DNA from: Branchiostoma floridae
Lineage: Eukaryota > Chordata > Leptocardii > Amphioxiformes > Branchiostomatidae
Assembly: GCF_000003815.2 (NCBI RefSeq)
Contig: NC_049990.1
Coordinates: 253,783-314,780 of the forward strand
Reading direction: 5' to 3'
Length of the DNA: 60,998 nt
Both the position numbers and the translations under genes were made by a program. Position 1 is the first letter of the stretch, and every line of letters starts with the position of its first letter. The notes beneath the pieces are model-generated. The model searched no databases. It worked only from the letters and a program-made list of their open reading frames with translations, and was not told the origin of the DNA. Below, in pieces: positions 1-12,079 of the stretch.

Positions 1-911
1 TCCCAGACAGCGTCGCAACGCCCGAACCGTTGCAGTAATCCGAAAAATCGCTATCACCAGTATGGCGCTGTGGTTCGCTTGCGACTACACAAAGATTAAT
101 CTCATCAGCAGAGGTAGCCAATGGCGGAAAGTGCATTCTTCTGACCAATGACAGGGCAGGATTCTCTTGATTGAACAATCGCAGAGCAGTCGCCATGCAT
201 CAGCCAATGGCGCCTGCAGATTATTGATTGCTTGACCAATCCCAGACCAGTGGCATGGTAATCAATCGATTTTAATACCATGCCAGTGGTAAGTTTTGCA
301 CCTGTTTTGGGCGCACCAATGTCCGTTTGCCAAGAGCATTGTCTTGTCATTGAAGATTGTTCAACCAAACTGTGCAACAAGCTAAGATCATAACCGTTTT
401 TTCCCACGGACTCGCACCGTAACCCGGAATTTCGGTCCTCGGCAAAGGAAGCCAGGGCCTGCCGAAGGGAGAAGGAGAAAGTCATCGTCGTTTTTTTTCA
501 AGACAATGTCCGGGGAGTTGTCAGTAGAATCTCCGGGTGCATTTACAAGGAGACCCGCGGCGTTCTGAACGGTCAGACCGGCGGCTGGTTCTACTTGATA
601 CTAGTAGTTGTGTTTTTTTCCTACATTTTCATAGGTGGCGCGACTAGCCGACTGCTGCCCACCCCTGTGGCAGGGACTCCCTCAAGGCAGTATAATCAGA
701 TACTGGATACTGCTACTAGGATTTACTGAATGTCTTTGTTCTAACTTTTAATTCGTGTGATATTACAGCTATCCTAGTGTCTAGATATGCTCGTAATGAG
801 TAGTTTTTCTTCAATGCATACTTTTTGTATAGGAGTAAATTCCTTTCCGTTTTGTATTTTTTTCATATAGGAGTGACTAAAAGTCTTTTTTCTCACTTTG
901 AGCTTTTTATT
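1..911. other. Gene-free left edge with five CCAAT boxes
   Basis: No coding exon was recognised. The stretch from 118 to 320 holds five CCAAT motifs in the same orientation, starting at 118, 145, 204, 236 and 316. Two pairs are about 27 and 32 bp apart, a spacing often seen for NF-Y sites. The remainder up to 911 is AT-rich with no convincing frame. It could be a promoter for a gene outside the window or chance. Confidence 0.3.
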
Positions 912-915
912 TCGT

Positions 916-1165
916 GTATTTTGCGGCTAGTCTGGTACAAAAGTGGCCACCTCGTCCTAGAATGGAAGCAAATACATGGATACGGGATTTGACAACAGTA
1001 ATATTCTTTGTCGTCTGAAACAGGCTATTGAAGTTGGTATTGAATAAACAGTATCAATTTAGGCCTGGTCTTCTCGAATTGAATTTGGAAGGACATGTCA
1101 ACTTGTTTCATGTAGATACTGAGTGAATACGGAGAAGTATTGCAATTAAGCTGAAATTTCAAAAT
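916..1165. repeat. 250-bp direct repeat, left copy
   Basis: This block is almost identical to 2584-2834; I see essentially one substitution (tcg to ttg near its start). The two copies bracket the TIR element at 1189-2579. The motif tatcaatttaggcctggt, inside this copy near 1051, recurs immediately before the left TIR. The layout therefore looks like a local duplication associated with the insertion, or an assembly duplication. Confidence 0.85.
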
Positions 1166-1312
1166 TTCAATATCAATTTAGGCCTGGTATGTCCAGAAAA
1201 GGGGTAAATGTACGAAGTTAGTGTGTACGAACTTGTACGAAGTTAAAGGTAGATATAAACCGTAATCGGTAAAGTTCGGAAGTTTTAAGTGACGTCATCT
1301 AACTTTGTACAG

Positions 1313-1745
1313 GTAGGCAGGGTTGGTGTACGATGTACGATGTACGAACTTAAAAAATCTAACTTAGTACAGAGGGGCAGGGTTGATGTACGATGTACGA
1401 TGTACGAACTTAAAAAATCCAACTTAGTACAGAGGGGCAGGGTTGATGTACGATGTACGATGTACGATGTACGAACTTAAAAAATCTAACTTAGTACAGA
1501 GGGGCAGGGTTGATGTACGATGTACGATGTACGAACTTAAAAAATCTAACTTAGTACAGAGGGGCAGGGTTGATGTACGATGTACGAACTTAAAAAATCC
1601 AACTTAGTACAGAGGGGCAGGGTTGGTGTACGATGTACGATGTACGAACTTAAAAAATCTAACTTAGTACAGAGGGGCAGGGTTGATGTACGATGTACGA
1701 ACTTAAAAAATCCAACTTAGTACAGAGGGGCAGGGTTGATGTACG
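1313..1745. repeat. 60-bp tandem array (about 8 copies)
   Basis: Units of about 54-66 bp contain gcagggttgatgtacg, a run of 2-4 copies of the 8-mer gatgtacg, then aacttaaaaaatc and aacttagtacagagg. Length variation between units comes mostly from the number of 8-mers. The gtacgatgtac and gtacgaactta words recur as reverse complements at 2190-2430, so the element can fold on itself. Confidence 0.9.
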
Positions 1746-2189
1746 ATGTACGATATACAAAGTTAACAAAATACATCGTACACCAAATGAATATTTATAA
1801 GTGTCATGTTGGCTATAAGTAGACGATGCATGTCGGTTCCATCAATTCTTAGTTCTAATTTGGGATTCCGTTTTAGTTTTTTTTGTGTGGCAGTTGGTTG
1901 TCTAGGTACAGCAGGATGACAAAGCACATGAGTCGTGAAAGATTCATCTTCTTCCTGCTGTACCTAGCCCATCTACACAATGTTCGAGAAGAGAGAAAAC
2001 TGGAGAGAGCAGGACTGCTGACCTTGTAAATTATCAAAATTAATGTTTAACAAAAGATAAATGCAATACATGTTGCATTTTTATTATTTTCAGACAAAAC
2101 ATCGTTATTCTACATGTTTCACATTTACCATGTGCGACAGGTGAAATTAGAATAGAATGCTGCGTACAGAGTTAGCATAACCCACAGCA

Positions 2190-2430
2190 TAGTCAAAATA
2201 TCTTAACTTCGTACATCGTACATCGTACATTAGGTCCGCCCCATGTACGAACTTAGCATAACCCACAAAATAGAAAACATCTTAACTTCGAACATCGTAC
2301 ATCGTACATTAGGTCCGCCCCATGTACGAACTTAGCATTACCCACAAAATTACTTTTTCTATTTAAAAGTAGAAAACATATTAACTTCGAACATCGTACA
2401 TCGTACATTAGGTCCGCCCCTTGTACGAAC
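2190..2430. repeat. Inverted counterpart array (3 copies)
   Basis: Three units of about 70-90 bp carry aacttcgtacatcgtacatcg, or a close variant, followed by attaggtccgccccatgtacg and aacttagcataaccc. They are the inverted relatives of the left array, although the spacer words differ. Confidence 0.75.
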
Positions 2431-2583
2431 TTAGCGTAGCTACGTCACAGATAATTGTCGACGTTTCCCGAACTTTGCCGACAGCGGTTGTCGGAAGTTG
2501 TCGGAAGCTAGAGGTTGTCGGAAATTACGTGTGACGTAGGCTGATCCAAACTTCGTACATTTCACCCATTTCTGGACATGTAT

Positions 2584-2834
2584 GTATTTTGCGGCTAGTC
2601 TGGTACAAAAGTGGCCACCTTGTCCTAGAATGGAAGCAAATACATGGATACGGGATTTGACAACAGTAATATTCTTTGTCGTCTGAAACAGGCTATTGAA
2701 GTTGGTATTGAATAAACAGTATCAATTTAGGCCTGGTCTTCTCGAATTGAATTTGGAAGGACATGTCAACTTGTTTCATGTAGATACTGAGTGAATACGG
2801 AGAAGTATTGCAATTAAGCTGAAATTTCAAAATT
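2584..2834. repeat. 250-bp direct repeat, right copy
   Basis: This is the partner of 916-1165, beginning five bases after the right TIR. The similarity ends at aaaattt, after which the sequences diverge. Confidence 0.85.
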
Positions 2835-4839
2835 TGCATAATAATTCTGTTCATTTCAGTGATGTAGTCTATGAATACATGAATCAAAGGTATTTGCTTT
2901 TAATGATTCATTGCGTAAAATTAGTTTAGTCTCGATCTTAAAGGTTCTTCTGCCACTTACCTTGGGAGCTACACACCAAAGAATAAGCTGTCCTGCTCAT
3001 TGTGACATCATGTTGTTGTTGTTGTCTCTATTATCCGCTTGTTTCGTCGGAAGATGGTCACATGTGCTGTCTTTTCTCTCTCACTGTGCTTCTTTCTCTT
3101 GTGTACTTCTCTTGCTGCTTTTTTCCAATTGGTCGGCATGCGGCACACATCTGTCGGTACTCTTTCTTTCTCTCTTTTCTACATCATCCTATGTTCTTCT
3201 CCGTTCCTTTCACATGTGTATGATCTTACTTCACATGTGTGTTATCAATTTCCAGTCATTCAAAAACGTTTTGTTTCTAGGATGTAATCCATCATTGCCT
3301 TTTGTAGCCTCTCTGATCCTTCTCTGCTGATTTCCTCCAGGGTGCCAGAGTACATCATCGTCGAAGTACCAATTAACGTTTGATTCAGTTACCTGGTGGC
3401 AGGAATCAAGAGCTGGAAGATTCTCAAAATCACAAGGGTTTATATTTGGTCCAAATATCTGTGTTCATTGTATGATACTATTATTATTGAAAATAGTTGT
3501 AGTCTGGTGTCATAGATACACAAAGGCTGGGAGTATGGGTTCGTTTGAGTTCTTATGTATGTGTATGTGTGCTTGTGTGTGCGTAAGTGTGCATCTTTCT
3601 GTATGTGTGAGGGTACACAAGTACTACACATGAAATACAAATTGAGACAGCAACGTGTTTAATGGTAATACATATGAGATACAAAGATTGCATTCTTATA
3701 CAAGTAAAGTAAAACATTTGCATGGTTGTGTTTGGCTACGAATCTTCTTTCCCAGTGGACATACAAGGACCTATGTTGCCAGTTAGGAATGCTACCAAAT
3801 GAAAGCTTCCGGTTACTGGTACTTCAGTGATTGAAAGCTTAGATCATTTCTGCACAACATTGCAATCATGATTTACTTTATTGTTATATCTGTTCTTCAA
3901 CAGAGAAAATAAGGAAACTGTGTGCGTTGATGCAGTGAACAGAACTGTCGTTGTGCAAACTGTGTTGAATTGTAAACAGATATACCACGTTACGAATGCA
4001 ACCAACTGAAAACTTTTACTGGTACTTCGATAATTAATGCAAGCTTTAGACATATTTTCAACGGCAAAACATTGCAAATAGCATCTAAATTGTATTTTGT
4101 TCTCCAACTATTCTTTCCGAAAATGAAGAAAACAAGAAAACCATGATCGCTACTGGAACGGTAAACAAAACTGTCGTTGTAGCGACCTCAATGTGTTAAC
4201 TTGTATACAGGCATTTTCTACAAGTATAGAACTGTAAGAAACATGTAATCAGTGCACCAATCTGCGCTGCGTGTTGTTTCCCTATGTCGTAAAGGGCACT
4301 TATAGTAGTATTTCAGCACTAAGACTGGAAATATTCTTCTGACCAATCTTTTGCCTCATTTGTTTGCCCCAGGGAAGGCCAAAGGATTGTATCGTTGAAC
4401 CACTCCGATCTTTAACTTGCTCGAAGTGTGGCTCTCCTCAAACACGGGGCCCTTATTTAGCGTCCTATCCGAGGGAATGAATAATGAAAGTTTATCTTCA
4501 CAATGATAGCTTCTGTTGGGGTCTTTTTCCAACAAACGTTTCCCTGAACTTTCAGGTGCTTGATTCGTAAAGTGTGGCCACCACAGAGGCAATGCCATCA
4601 ACCCTCTCCCTTTGGCACCAACTTCGCTTTGGTTAAGGCAACAGGGTGAGGGTTGTGCCGCCAAATATCTTACAACTCTAAACATTGCAGGAACTTTCTG
4701 CGAGTGCCCAGTGATCTCCAAAGTCTTTCAATGATCTTCCAAGTATGTTTTGATCATCTCGCCGTTCTTCCAATGATATCTCAATGGTCTCTGAGTATCA
4801 AAGACCAGTTATCATAACAAATACCAAAGAGGTTTACAG
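2835..4839. repeat. Gene-free stretch with a diverged ~220-bp tandem repeat
   Basis: No gene was recognised. From about 3770 to 4200 the same ordered words recur with divergence: 'gaatgc..accaa.tgaaa', 'ttactggtacttc', 'acattgcaa', and 'aac.gaactgtcgttgt'. That points to an old tandem duplication with a unit of roughly 210-230 bp. The overlapping plus-strand ORFs at 2911-3330 are Cys/Phe/Leu-rich low-complexity translations of T-rich DNA and are not believed. Confidence 0.5.
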
Positions 4840-5041
4840 AGGAACAAGAGATCGTTAGAGAAGTGGCAGATAAAGGTAAGAGAGAGAGAAGGCTAGGACA
4901 TGTTCTGCCAATGGGAGAGACAGTGAAGAAGACCCTTGACTGGAATGGGAAGCCACTCGGTGGAAGAAGAGGCCAACACCGAGATAGTTGGGAAGGGATG
5001 GTTCTCAAAGACAAGGGAGGAACTGAGGTGCTAAGAGATTA
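4840..5041 (+). mobile_element. LINE reverse-transcriptase C-terminal remnant
   Basis: Read on the plus strand, this segment translates to RRLGHVLPMGETVKKTLDW, then a GKPLGGRRG-like stretch, then a DSWEGMVLKD-like stretch before a stop. That is the order typical of the extreme C-terminus of non-LTR retrotransposon reverse transcriptases (R-LGHV-RM, then a basic G-R-RG, then W). It lies just downstream of the LRR gene and is only a fragment. Confidence 0.6.
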
Positions 5042-5066
5042 AGGTTAGTTATTTCTTTCTTTCTTA

Positions 5067-8000
5067 TCAGTTGATTGGCGCATATCTGCGGAAATAAGTC
5101 TTCAACCATGGATTTTCCACATTCGGCTGCAGGGATTCTACCTGCGAGAGAGTCGGCCCTGTGCCATAAGATACATTTTTAGCATCCGAGGATTCGGTGC
5201 TGGTCTGAGACTGGCCCTGACCTGTCTGATAGTGTTAGGGGCCCATATCTTCGTACTTGTGATCATTACCACTGGTCGGTACAGCAGCTGTGGTGTTGGT
5301 GTTGGATTTAATGATGGGCTGATACTGGCCCACAACTTTGTACAGAGAATTCTGCTGTGAGGCTGTCGGCCATGTGCCATAAGATAGACTACCAGCATCC
5401 AAGGATTCAGTGAGGGTCTGAGACTGGCCCTGCCTTTCCTGATCGTTAGGTCCACTAGCTGCTACAGCAGCTGTGGTGTTTGTGTACAAGGAACTTGGCT
5501 CTGAGGCAGTCGGCCCTGAGCCATAAGATATATTTCTAGAATCCAATGATTCAGTGAGGGTCTGAGCCTGGCCCTGCCCTGTCTGGTTCATATCTTCATA
5601 ATGGTGATCATGGCCACTGGTCATCACATAAGCTGTGGTGTTTGGGTTGGAGTCGGTGCTGGTCTGAGAAGGACCCTGCCCTGTCTGATTGTGTTGGGGT
5701 GCCATATCTTCATACTGTTGATCATGGCCACTGGTCACTACAGTAGCTGTGGTGTTGGGTTTAGTGATAGCCTGAGACTGGCCCTGCCCTGTCTGATTGT
5801 GTTGTTTGTCTACATTCTAGTACTGGTGATCATAACCACTGGTCACTAGAGCTTTTGTGTTGTCATTTTTATACTGTTTTGCTGTGGTGCTCGCGTTGGG
5901 TGTAGTGACGGCCAGAGACGGTCTCTGCCCTGTCTGATTATGTTGTTTGTCTATGTCTTCATACTGGTGATCATAAACACTATCAGCCATAGTGTTTGGA
6001 TCGTCATTTTCATACTGGTTTGCTGTGGTGTTTGTGTTCGATTCCGTGCTGGCCTGAGACTGACCCTGTCCTATCTGATCATGTTGTTTGTCTATGTCTT
6101 CATACTGGTGATCATGGCCACTACCGGCCATGGCATTTGGGTCTGTTGGCGGTCTCCACTCTCCTTCGTATGTAGGATTTGCCTTTAATGCAGCCAGCAA
6201 TTGGTTACGTGATACGTATATACTTCCCATTGCCAGGGACTGAGGGTCAGCTAGAGACTGTCCCTGCCCTGTCTGATCATGACCACTGGTTATTACAGAA
6301 ACTGCCGAGTTTGTTCAATCAACATTCGGTCCCAAGGGAGGAAGGCTGGTCCTCCTCTTGCACCAGATTATGAGAATGGTGCTACCAATCAGGACAATGC
6401 CAGCTATTGAGACGCAGATAGAGGCAATGAGAACAGGAGAGGGGAAACTGGGAGCAGATTGGGATGAACTGTTGCTTGCCGGTTTGTCTGAAGTGATTTG
6501 AAGGGGCGAAGCCAGTGTTGCTCTTGTTTTGCCTCTTTTGCCTTTAGGACTTCCTGTCGAGCTAGCTGGTGTGCCCAAGGAGTTTGGTGTGTCATTGTTA
6601 TAATTGTTAGAGGCTACAGGGGTATCAGCATGAAAATCTTTGCTTTCTAGTCTGTCTGAAGACGTTTGGAAGGGTGAAGCTATTGTTGTTCTTGGTCTGT
6701 TAGTTTTGATTTCAGGACCTCCTGTTTCAGATGCTGTGCCATTGTAATGGTTGCTGCAGGTTACTTTGGCATCAGCGGGCAGTGTTGTCATGGTTGGCTC
6801 TTCACATGCCATTTTTTTACGATTGATACTTGCGAGCTTCTGTCCCCGGAATTTGGCGGGTTGGGCACAGATTATCTGGTATTTAACTGACGGAAATTCA
6901 GTCGAATCGAGCCAGAAGAGAAGCATCTTACAGTCACACTGCCAGGGATTCCTATCGAGCTTTATGATCAGATTAGACGGCAACAAGCCAAAAGCTAAAG
7001 GGGCAATAGCAGACATCTTGTTGTTCCATAGCTCCAAACATCGAAGTTTGGGCAGATTTGAAAAGGCACCTGAATGAATCGTTGTTATTTGGTTGGAGTT
7101 CAAAACCAACCTTTCTAGATGTTTTAGATCTGCAAATGCACCTGCTTGAATCATCGTTATCTTGTTTCTGGAGAGCCACATGACCTCAACCCGCGGTAGA
7201 CCTGTGAATGCACCTGCCTGAATAGTTCTTATTGGGTTCATTTGCAGGGTCAACCGTTTGAAGTGGTTTAGATTTACAAAGGCACCAGCGTGGATCTTTG
7301 TTATCTTATTATTGGACAATGTCAAATATTCAAGCCGGGGTAGGTTTGCGAATAAACCTGCCTGAATATTTGTTATCTGATTGTGGCACAGCCACAACGA
7401 TTCAAGCCGGGGTAGGTTTGCGAATGACCCTGTCTGAATCGTGGCTATCGAGTTGGAGTCGAGTTTCAACTCTTGCAGCTGCGGTAGGTTTGCAAACGTT
7501 CCCGCCTGAATCATTGTTACCTTGTTGGAGATCAGCAGCAACTTTTTGAGGTTTTTAAGATTTGCGAATGACCTGGGCGGAATCATTCTTATCTGGTTGA
7601 AACACAGGTCCAAACTCTGTAACCGGGACATACTTGCAAGTCCAATAGACTGAATGCTTGTTATCTTGTTGCGTGCCAGGAACAACTTTTCAGGATTCTC
7701 AAATTTACCAAGGAACTAGGATGGATCATTGTAATCTGGTTTTTGTGCAAATCCAATTGTAGTAGCCGGCGCGAGTTTTCGAATGAGCCTTCCTGAATCC
7801 TTGTTATGCGGTTGGTAAAGAGGGTTAACTCTACTAGATCTGGCAAATTTGCAAACAACCCGGACTGAATCATTGCTATCTGGTTGTTGGACAGGCACAA
7901 CCATTTAAGACTGGGCAGATTTGCAAACGCGCCTGCATCAATTTGTGTTATCTGGTTGTTGAGCAGGTACAACCCTTGCAGTCGGGGTAGGTTTGCAAAC

Positions 8001-8281
8001 GTACCTGCCTGAATCATTGTTATTTGGTTGGAGTCCAACCATACATGTTCGAGAGTATTCCTATACTTTAACAACTCGGATCCAGTTACGCTTCTAATAT
8101 GATTATGTCCAACATTCAACGAAGTGATGGAGGCTGGGAGGTTCTGAGGGATGCTGGTGAGGCCCCGTCTGGGGCATCTGCAGTATGATGACGGTGTGCA
8201 GCTGCAGCCAGCCTCTGGCATGTTTGGCTCCTTCAGGATGATGAGAAGGAACATCAGCAGGTGGCGCAGCTTTCTTCCCAT
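5067..8281 (-). pseudogene. Decayed LRR transmembrane receptor with tyrosine-motif tail
   Basis: This single-exon gene starts with a hydrophobic leader (MGRKLRHLLMFLLIILK), a Cys-rich LRRNT, and about 17 leucine-rich repeats of the (N/S)NQIT.IQ.G.FANLP type. An LRRCT (NPWQCDCKMLLFWLD) follows, then a Thr/Ser-rich stalk, a transmembrane helix (VLIASICVSIAGIVLIG) and a stop-transfer KRR. The cytoplasmic tail has an NPTY motif and repeated QYEDI/HYEDM units. Near 7697 the LRR phase shifts by one base: the frame from 8281 runs out at 7661 and the LRRs continue in another frame. The second frame meets TGA at 6315, just after the transmembrane segment, then TAG at 5817 and TAA at 5235. Tail repeats continue in the same frame through all three stops and end at 5067. 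With one base added, the length is exactly 1,072 codons. It may survive as a truncated receptor ending at 6315, or be a pseudogene. Ligand unknown. Confidence 0.8.
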
Positions 8282-9401
8282 TGTGTCTGGTTACCTAACA
8301 GAACAGGAAGCTACTCTGTAGAAATCATCGTGCAAATACTCTTTTAAACACGTCTAAAATCGTGTTAAACGCATTCAAAACACGCTTAGAATCCGTGCAA
8401 TATATTCTTTAATTACTCGTTAACACATGTCGCTATCTAATTAAATCACGTGTTGCAAAGTTTTAACGTGATTGCTCCGGGCATACACTGAAGTGGAAAC
8501 AAAAGGCTTAAATGTTTCACCCCCTCCGGTCGGGTATCTTCCTGGTGAAATACTATAAAAGGATTATTTTCGCATTTTCTCGGTAACCTCTTCGCCGATC
8601 GAGAACTAAACACCACCGTAAGCACCCCCACTTTTACAATAAGCCCCCCCCCCCCCTGGCATTTTCAACTGTGAGATTAAAATCACCGCAAACACTCCGT
8701 TTTATTCCGCCCTCCACGCAGGGTTGATCCTGTGGCATAGAAAATCACTTCGCCAAATAAGGCGCCCTCATTGATATTCAAGAGCAAGATGGACAGTGCC
8801 AGAATAACGTTTCACAGTTCTTTCTGCGTCCAGACTTGTTTCTCAGGTGCAAATTTAAGATCTGTCGGCTATGTGTATAGAGCGCAACCACAGCATAACC
8901 AAATACCGACCGAACATGGGAAGAAACTATTATCATCATTATCATTTGTGCACGCCGCTTTTTGGGCGCTGATTGGCCCGCGACAAATCAGGTAAGCTCA
9001 TTGATATTTATAAGCACAGAAATTACAAGGCGCTCAGCGTACTGCATTTGTACCAGCCTACATGAAAGAGATGTTCACCTACTGTAGAGACAGGGCAGCT
9101 AGATTAATGTGACAAAACTAGTCAAACCTATTATACTTACCAAATGTCCGTAAGATCTATCTCCTACTCAGGCACAGTTGTAGGGAATAGTCTGAGGGAG
9201 AAGTTGAGGCAGGAGCCTTCAGTCATTACTGTTAGGAACATGGTGGGACGAGAAACTATTAACCATGGACTATGAGAAGATGGACTGATATTATGTTGAC
9301 TGCTTCGAACATGAGTATGGAATGTGGAGCTTTAAATTACTGTGTGCACTATTAAGAAGGAAATACCTCAGAAAACCGGTGCAATGGCCTAGTGGGCAGA
9401 G

Positions 9402-9501
9402 NNNNNNNNNNNNNNNNNNNNNNNNNNNNNNNNNNNNNNNNNNNNNNNNNNNNNNNNNNNNNNNNNNNNNNNNNNNNNNNNNNNNNNNNNNNNNNNNNNN
9501 N
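9402..9501. other. Assembly gap (100 N)
   Basis: There are exactly 100 unknown bases. The 20 bases to the left (gcaatggcctagtgggcaga) resemble the A-box head of the tRNA-derived SINEs found elsewhere in the window, so a SINE may begin at the gap edge. Confidence 0.95.
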
Positions 9502-10149
9502 TTTTAAAAAGAAAAATCTGTGTATTTCAGAAACAACATTATAAGGACTCTCGTCGAAAGTAAGGATACAAGTTACAAAACCTCTAGTTTGGGATAGGTA
9601 AGTATAACAGTTAGATTGAATTGTCTGAAGACTTGTGAAAGTGAAGCAGTGACAACTGGGTTGAAAACATTCTTTTAATGCATTGTGGCCTGGCGAGGAT
9701 GCATGGTCAGTCTGATTTCTTTTTATCCTGACGGAATATGTCCCCGAGATGTATTTGTATGTTAACTAATGGAATAATAAAAAAATAAAACATCCAAAGC
9801 ACATCGTCACGAAATGAATTACCAGCGAGCACCACCCCTACATTCCCCAACGCAGATTCCAACCCGCTTCCTACAACTCCGCTCAGTTTGGAAACAGAGG
9901 AGTTTCTATGCCGCGGATTCAGCTCTGCATAGAAGACCACACACCTGTGCCACCAGGAATGGCCCAATCTCCGAGCTGATTTTGGGTGGAAGATTGTTTA
10001 CCGTTTTCTGACAGTTGGACTTCTCTGACAGCCATGTATCCACCAGTACCAACAATCATAAAATGTCATAATCTTCCACCCCAGCATCTGCTTGGAGAAT
10101 TTAACCCTAATTAAGGTGTAAACTGTCTGTACAGCAAAATCACCTAAAC

Positions 10150-10460
10150 TTTAACGTTTATCAACTTGTAGACCTGCCTACTTAGCATAACAACATTCCA
10201 CACAACAAATGTACCTAGAAAGTTTATTCACTGGTAGAAACATATTTTACAAAAAAAAAATAGTCAAAATACCTTCAGTTGGTCCTTTCTATTCAGGAGC
10301 TCCTGTAGAATGCTTCGGGAGTGGCAGCTGTTGTATGTGTGGAGTGCATCGTTCGGCAGCTGGTCCGTGATCGCGTGTAACAAACAACTCGGGATTAGTC
10401 TTAACGTTACGTAAATGCTGGTACTGATTGTCTGAAACTGACGATTTGAATATTTCTTGA
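10150..10460. repeat. Dispersed duplicated segment, copy 1
   Basis: This segment is similar to 12080-12410, in the same orientation and about 80 percent identical by eye. Read on the minus strand, both copies have an open stretch ending in a common peptide (ELLNRK.QLK), followed directly by GTATTT or GTATTC, which could be a splice donor. No family was recognised. Confidence 0.6.
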
Positions 10461-12079
10461 AAAGTTGTTTACTCATTTTGGGAGCGTTTGTATGACTCTA
10501 TTTGCATCTTAGAAGACATAACATCAGCAGATGGGTAGGAAATTTTAAAGATATCTCTTTAAAAAAATCATCTGCCAATTTTGGCAAGATCATTACATAA
10601 AACCATTATAATAGGACTCTCGTTTGAATCATACAGTTGTTCAAAATCAATAGCTAAATGTCCAAAAATAAGAGGGGATAGTTCCAACGGGCTGAACAGT
10701 CTGGAGCCTTCTATTTTTTTTATTTATTGGTTTGGCTGTACAGAACATACAGCCAGGGCTGCCCAACTAGCCTACGGCTCTGACAAAGGGCAAGCCCTGC
10801 TGACAAACACATAGACAATACATAAAAAGACCATTTATATATACATGGTGTAGGATAACTTACATATCATCTAAAATGGAGTATATAACATCATATCATC
10901 GACAACAATATTTGCAATGAGAGGTCAGGGTTTTTCTACCCATGTGTTCTCTATACGTAGAGACACTTTCTCCTTCATGATGAAAAGAACACCAAGAAGA
11001 CCAGGTGTTCACAATATAAGACAAGTTTTTCTTATCGCCCCTCAAATTGGTTTTGTAACCTACCTTTTTGTCAGGCCTTGTCAGACACATTGCATTCAGC
11101 CATAGACTGAGATTATTTGATTTAATCCAAGAGTACTTGGGGAGTTAAGTAGAATGCTGAATGCGATTTGATGCAGAAGGGAATAGTGAGTACTTCATAA
11201 TGTGAAGTAGTATGATCTTTTTTGTTTAATTCTTAAAATTGAATTCTGTCGGAAAATACTAGTAACTCTTCTGGAGATAAGGACTCCTTTAATCGATCAC
11301 TGTATTATGGTATTGATATCATGTTTTGGTTCTGTCTGCTTTGCTTAGTTACTTAGTTATTTATGTTGCTTATTTTATCCTTATAGGTTTACCTATAATT
11401 TTATTTCCATTTCTGTGTTTACTTTCAATCCTCGTTACGTAACGTTATTCTACGCACCACTTTGTAACCAATGTTTTCTGCCCCCTTGGAAATCAGCAAA
11501 CTTGGAATATAAAGTAATGAAAATGCTGGCTTGTCTTACTCTGGTAATGTGAGACATAACTGACAGTTACATGGTTACATGTACAGTCTACATAGCCCAT
11601 AGTGGTACACCACATTATTAGCCATATTTCTAGACATATAAATATCAGAGCTAATTCAGTTATATTAAAGGAAGATTTTCAAGTTGCAATCATATATATA
11701 TATATATGTGTTGTAGATACAAAAAGACACTTCGATACAAAGTTGGCAGAGCAGAGTTAAAAGTTTCAATTTGAACACAAGGTTGGTTTCCCCAAATTTG
11801 AAAGTTGCTATTATTAGGACCTCGATTATGTAACTTTGTTACAACTATCTGGATCATTCTGCAGGGTTTGATAGTGTTTCCTTGAAAACCAGTAGAGAAA
11901 AATATTTGAATTTTTGACCAGTATGTTATGCTAATCTGCCCCTGCCTTTGTTTCCAGTGTGTAGACAGTCTGGGATTTTTATTAGTTTATGTTTTTATAG
12001 GGGTCAATTCACCCCTCTAGCTGCTGGGATGGTCACAGTAGGGAGTACTTCCTTAATGCTTTGCCCAGGGTACACCCGC

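Larger units (their letters stand above)
1189..2579. mobile_element. Non-autonomous TIR element with internal tandem arrays
   Basis: The left end (atgtccagaaa...taaatgtacgaagtt) is mirrored at the right end (aacttcgtacattt...tttctggacat), giving TIRs of about 32 bp with a few mismatches. Inside, 1313-1745 is a tandem array and 2190-2430 holds about three copies of a related repeat in the opposite orientation. No transposase frame is visible; the 63-codon ORF across the array is only repeat. No clear target-site duplication was seen and the superfamily is unknown. Confidence 0.75.

Noticed and set aside
2911-3330. 139-codon Leu/Cys/Phe-rich ORF resembling a membrane protein
   Set aside because: Three overlapping plus-strand frames are all hydrophobic because the DNA is T/C-rich. 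There is no domain pattern or splice context.
5138-5455. Separate 105-codon minus-strand gene
   Set aside because: It is an out-of-frame shadow of the LRR receptor tail repeats.
6315-6317. Programmed readthrough or selenocysteine at the LRR TGA
   Set aside because: The following bases are ACA rather than a readthrough-favouring CTA. Two further stops of different types follow, plus a frameshift upstream, so decay explains it better.
6315-7685. Two separate LRR genes (7661-8281 and 6315-7685)
   Set aside because: The LRR register continues exactly across the junction with a one-base phase change, and only the first has a leader while only the second has LRRCT and a membrane span. One broken gene is the simpler reading.
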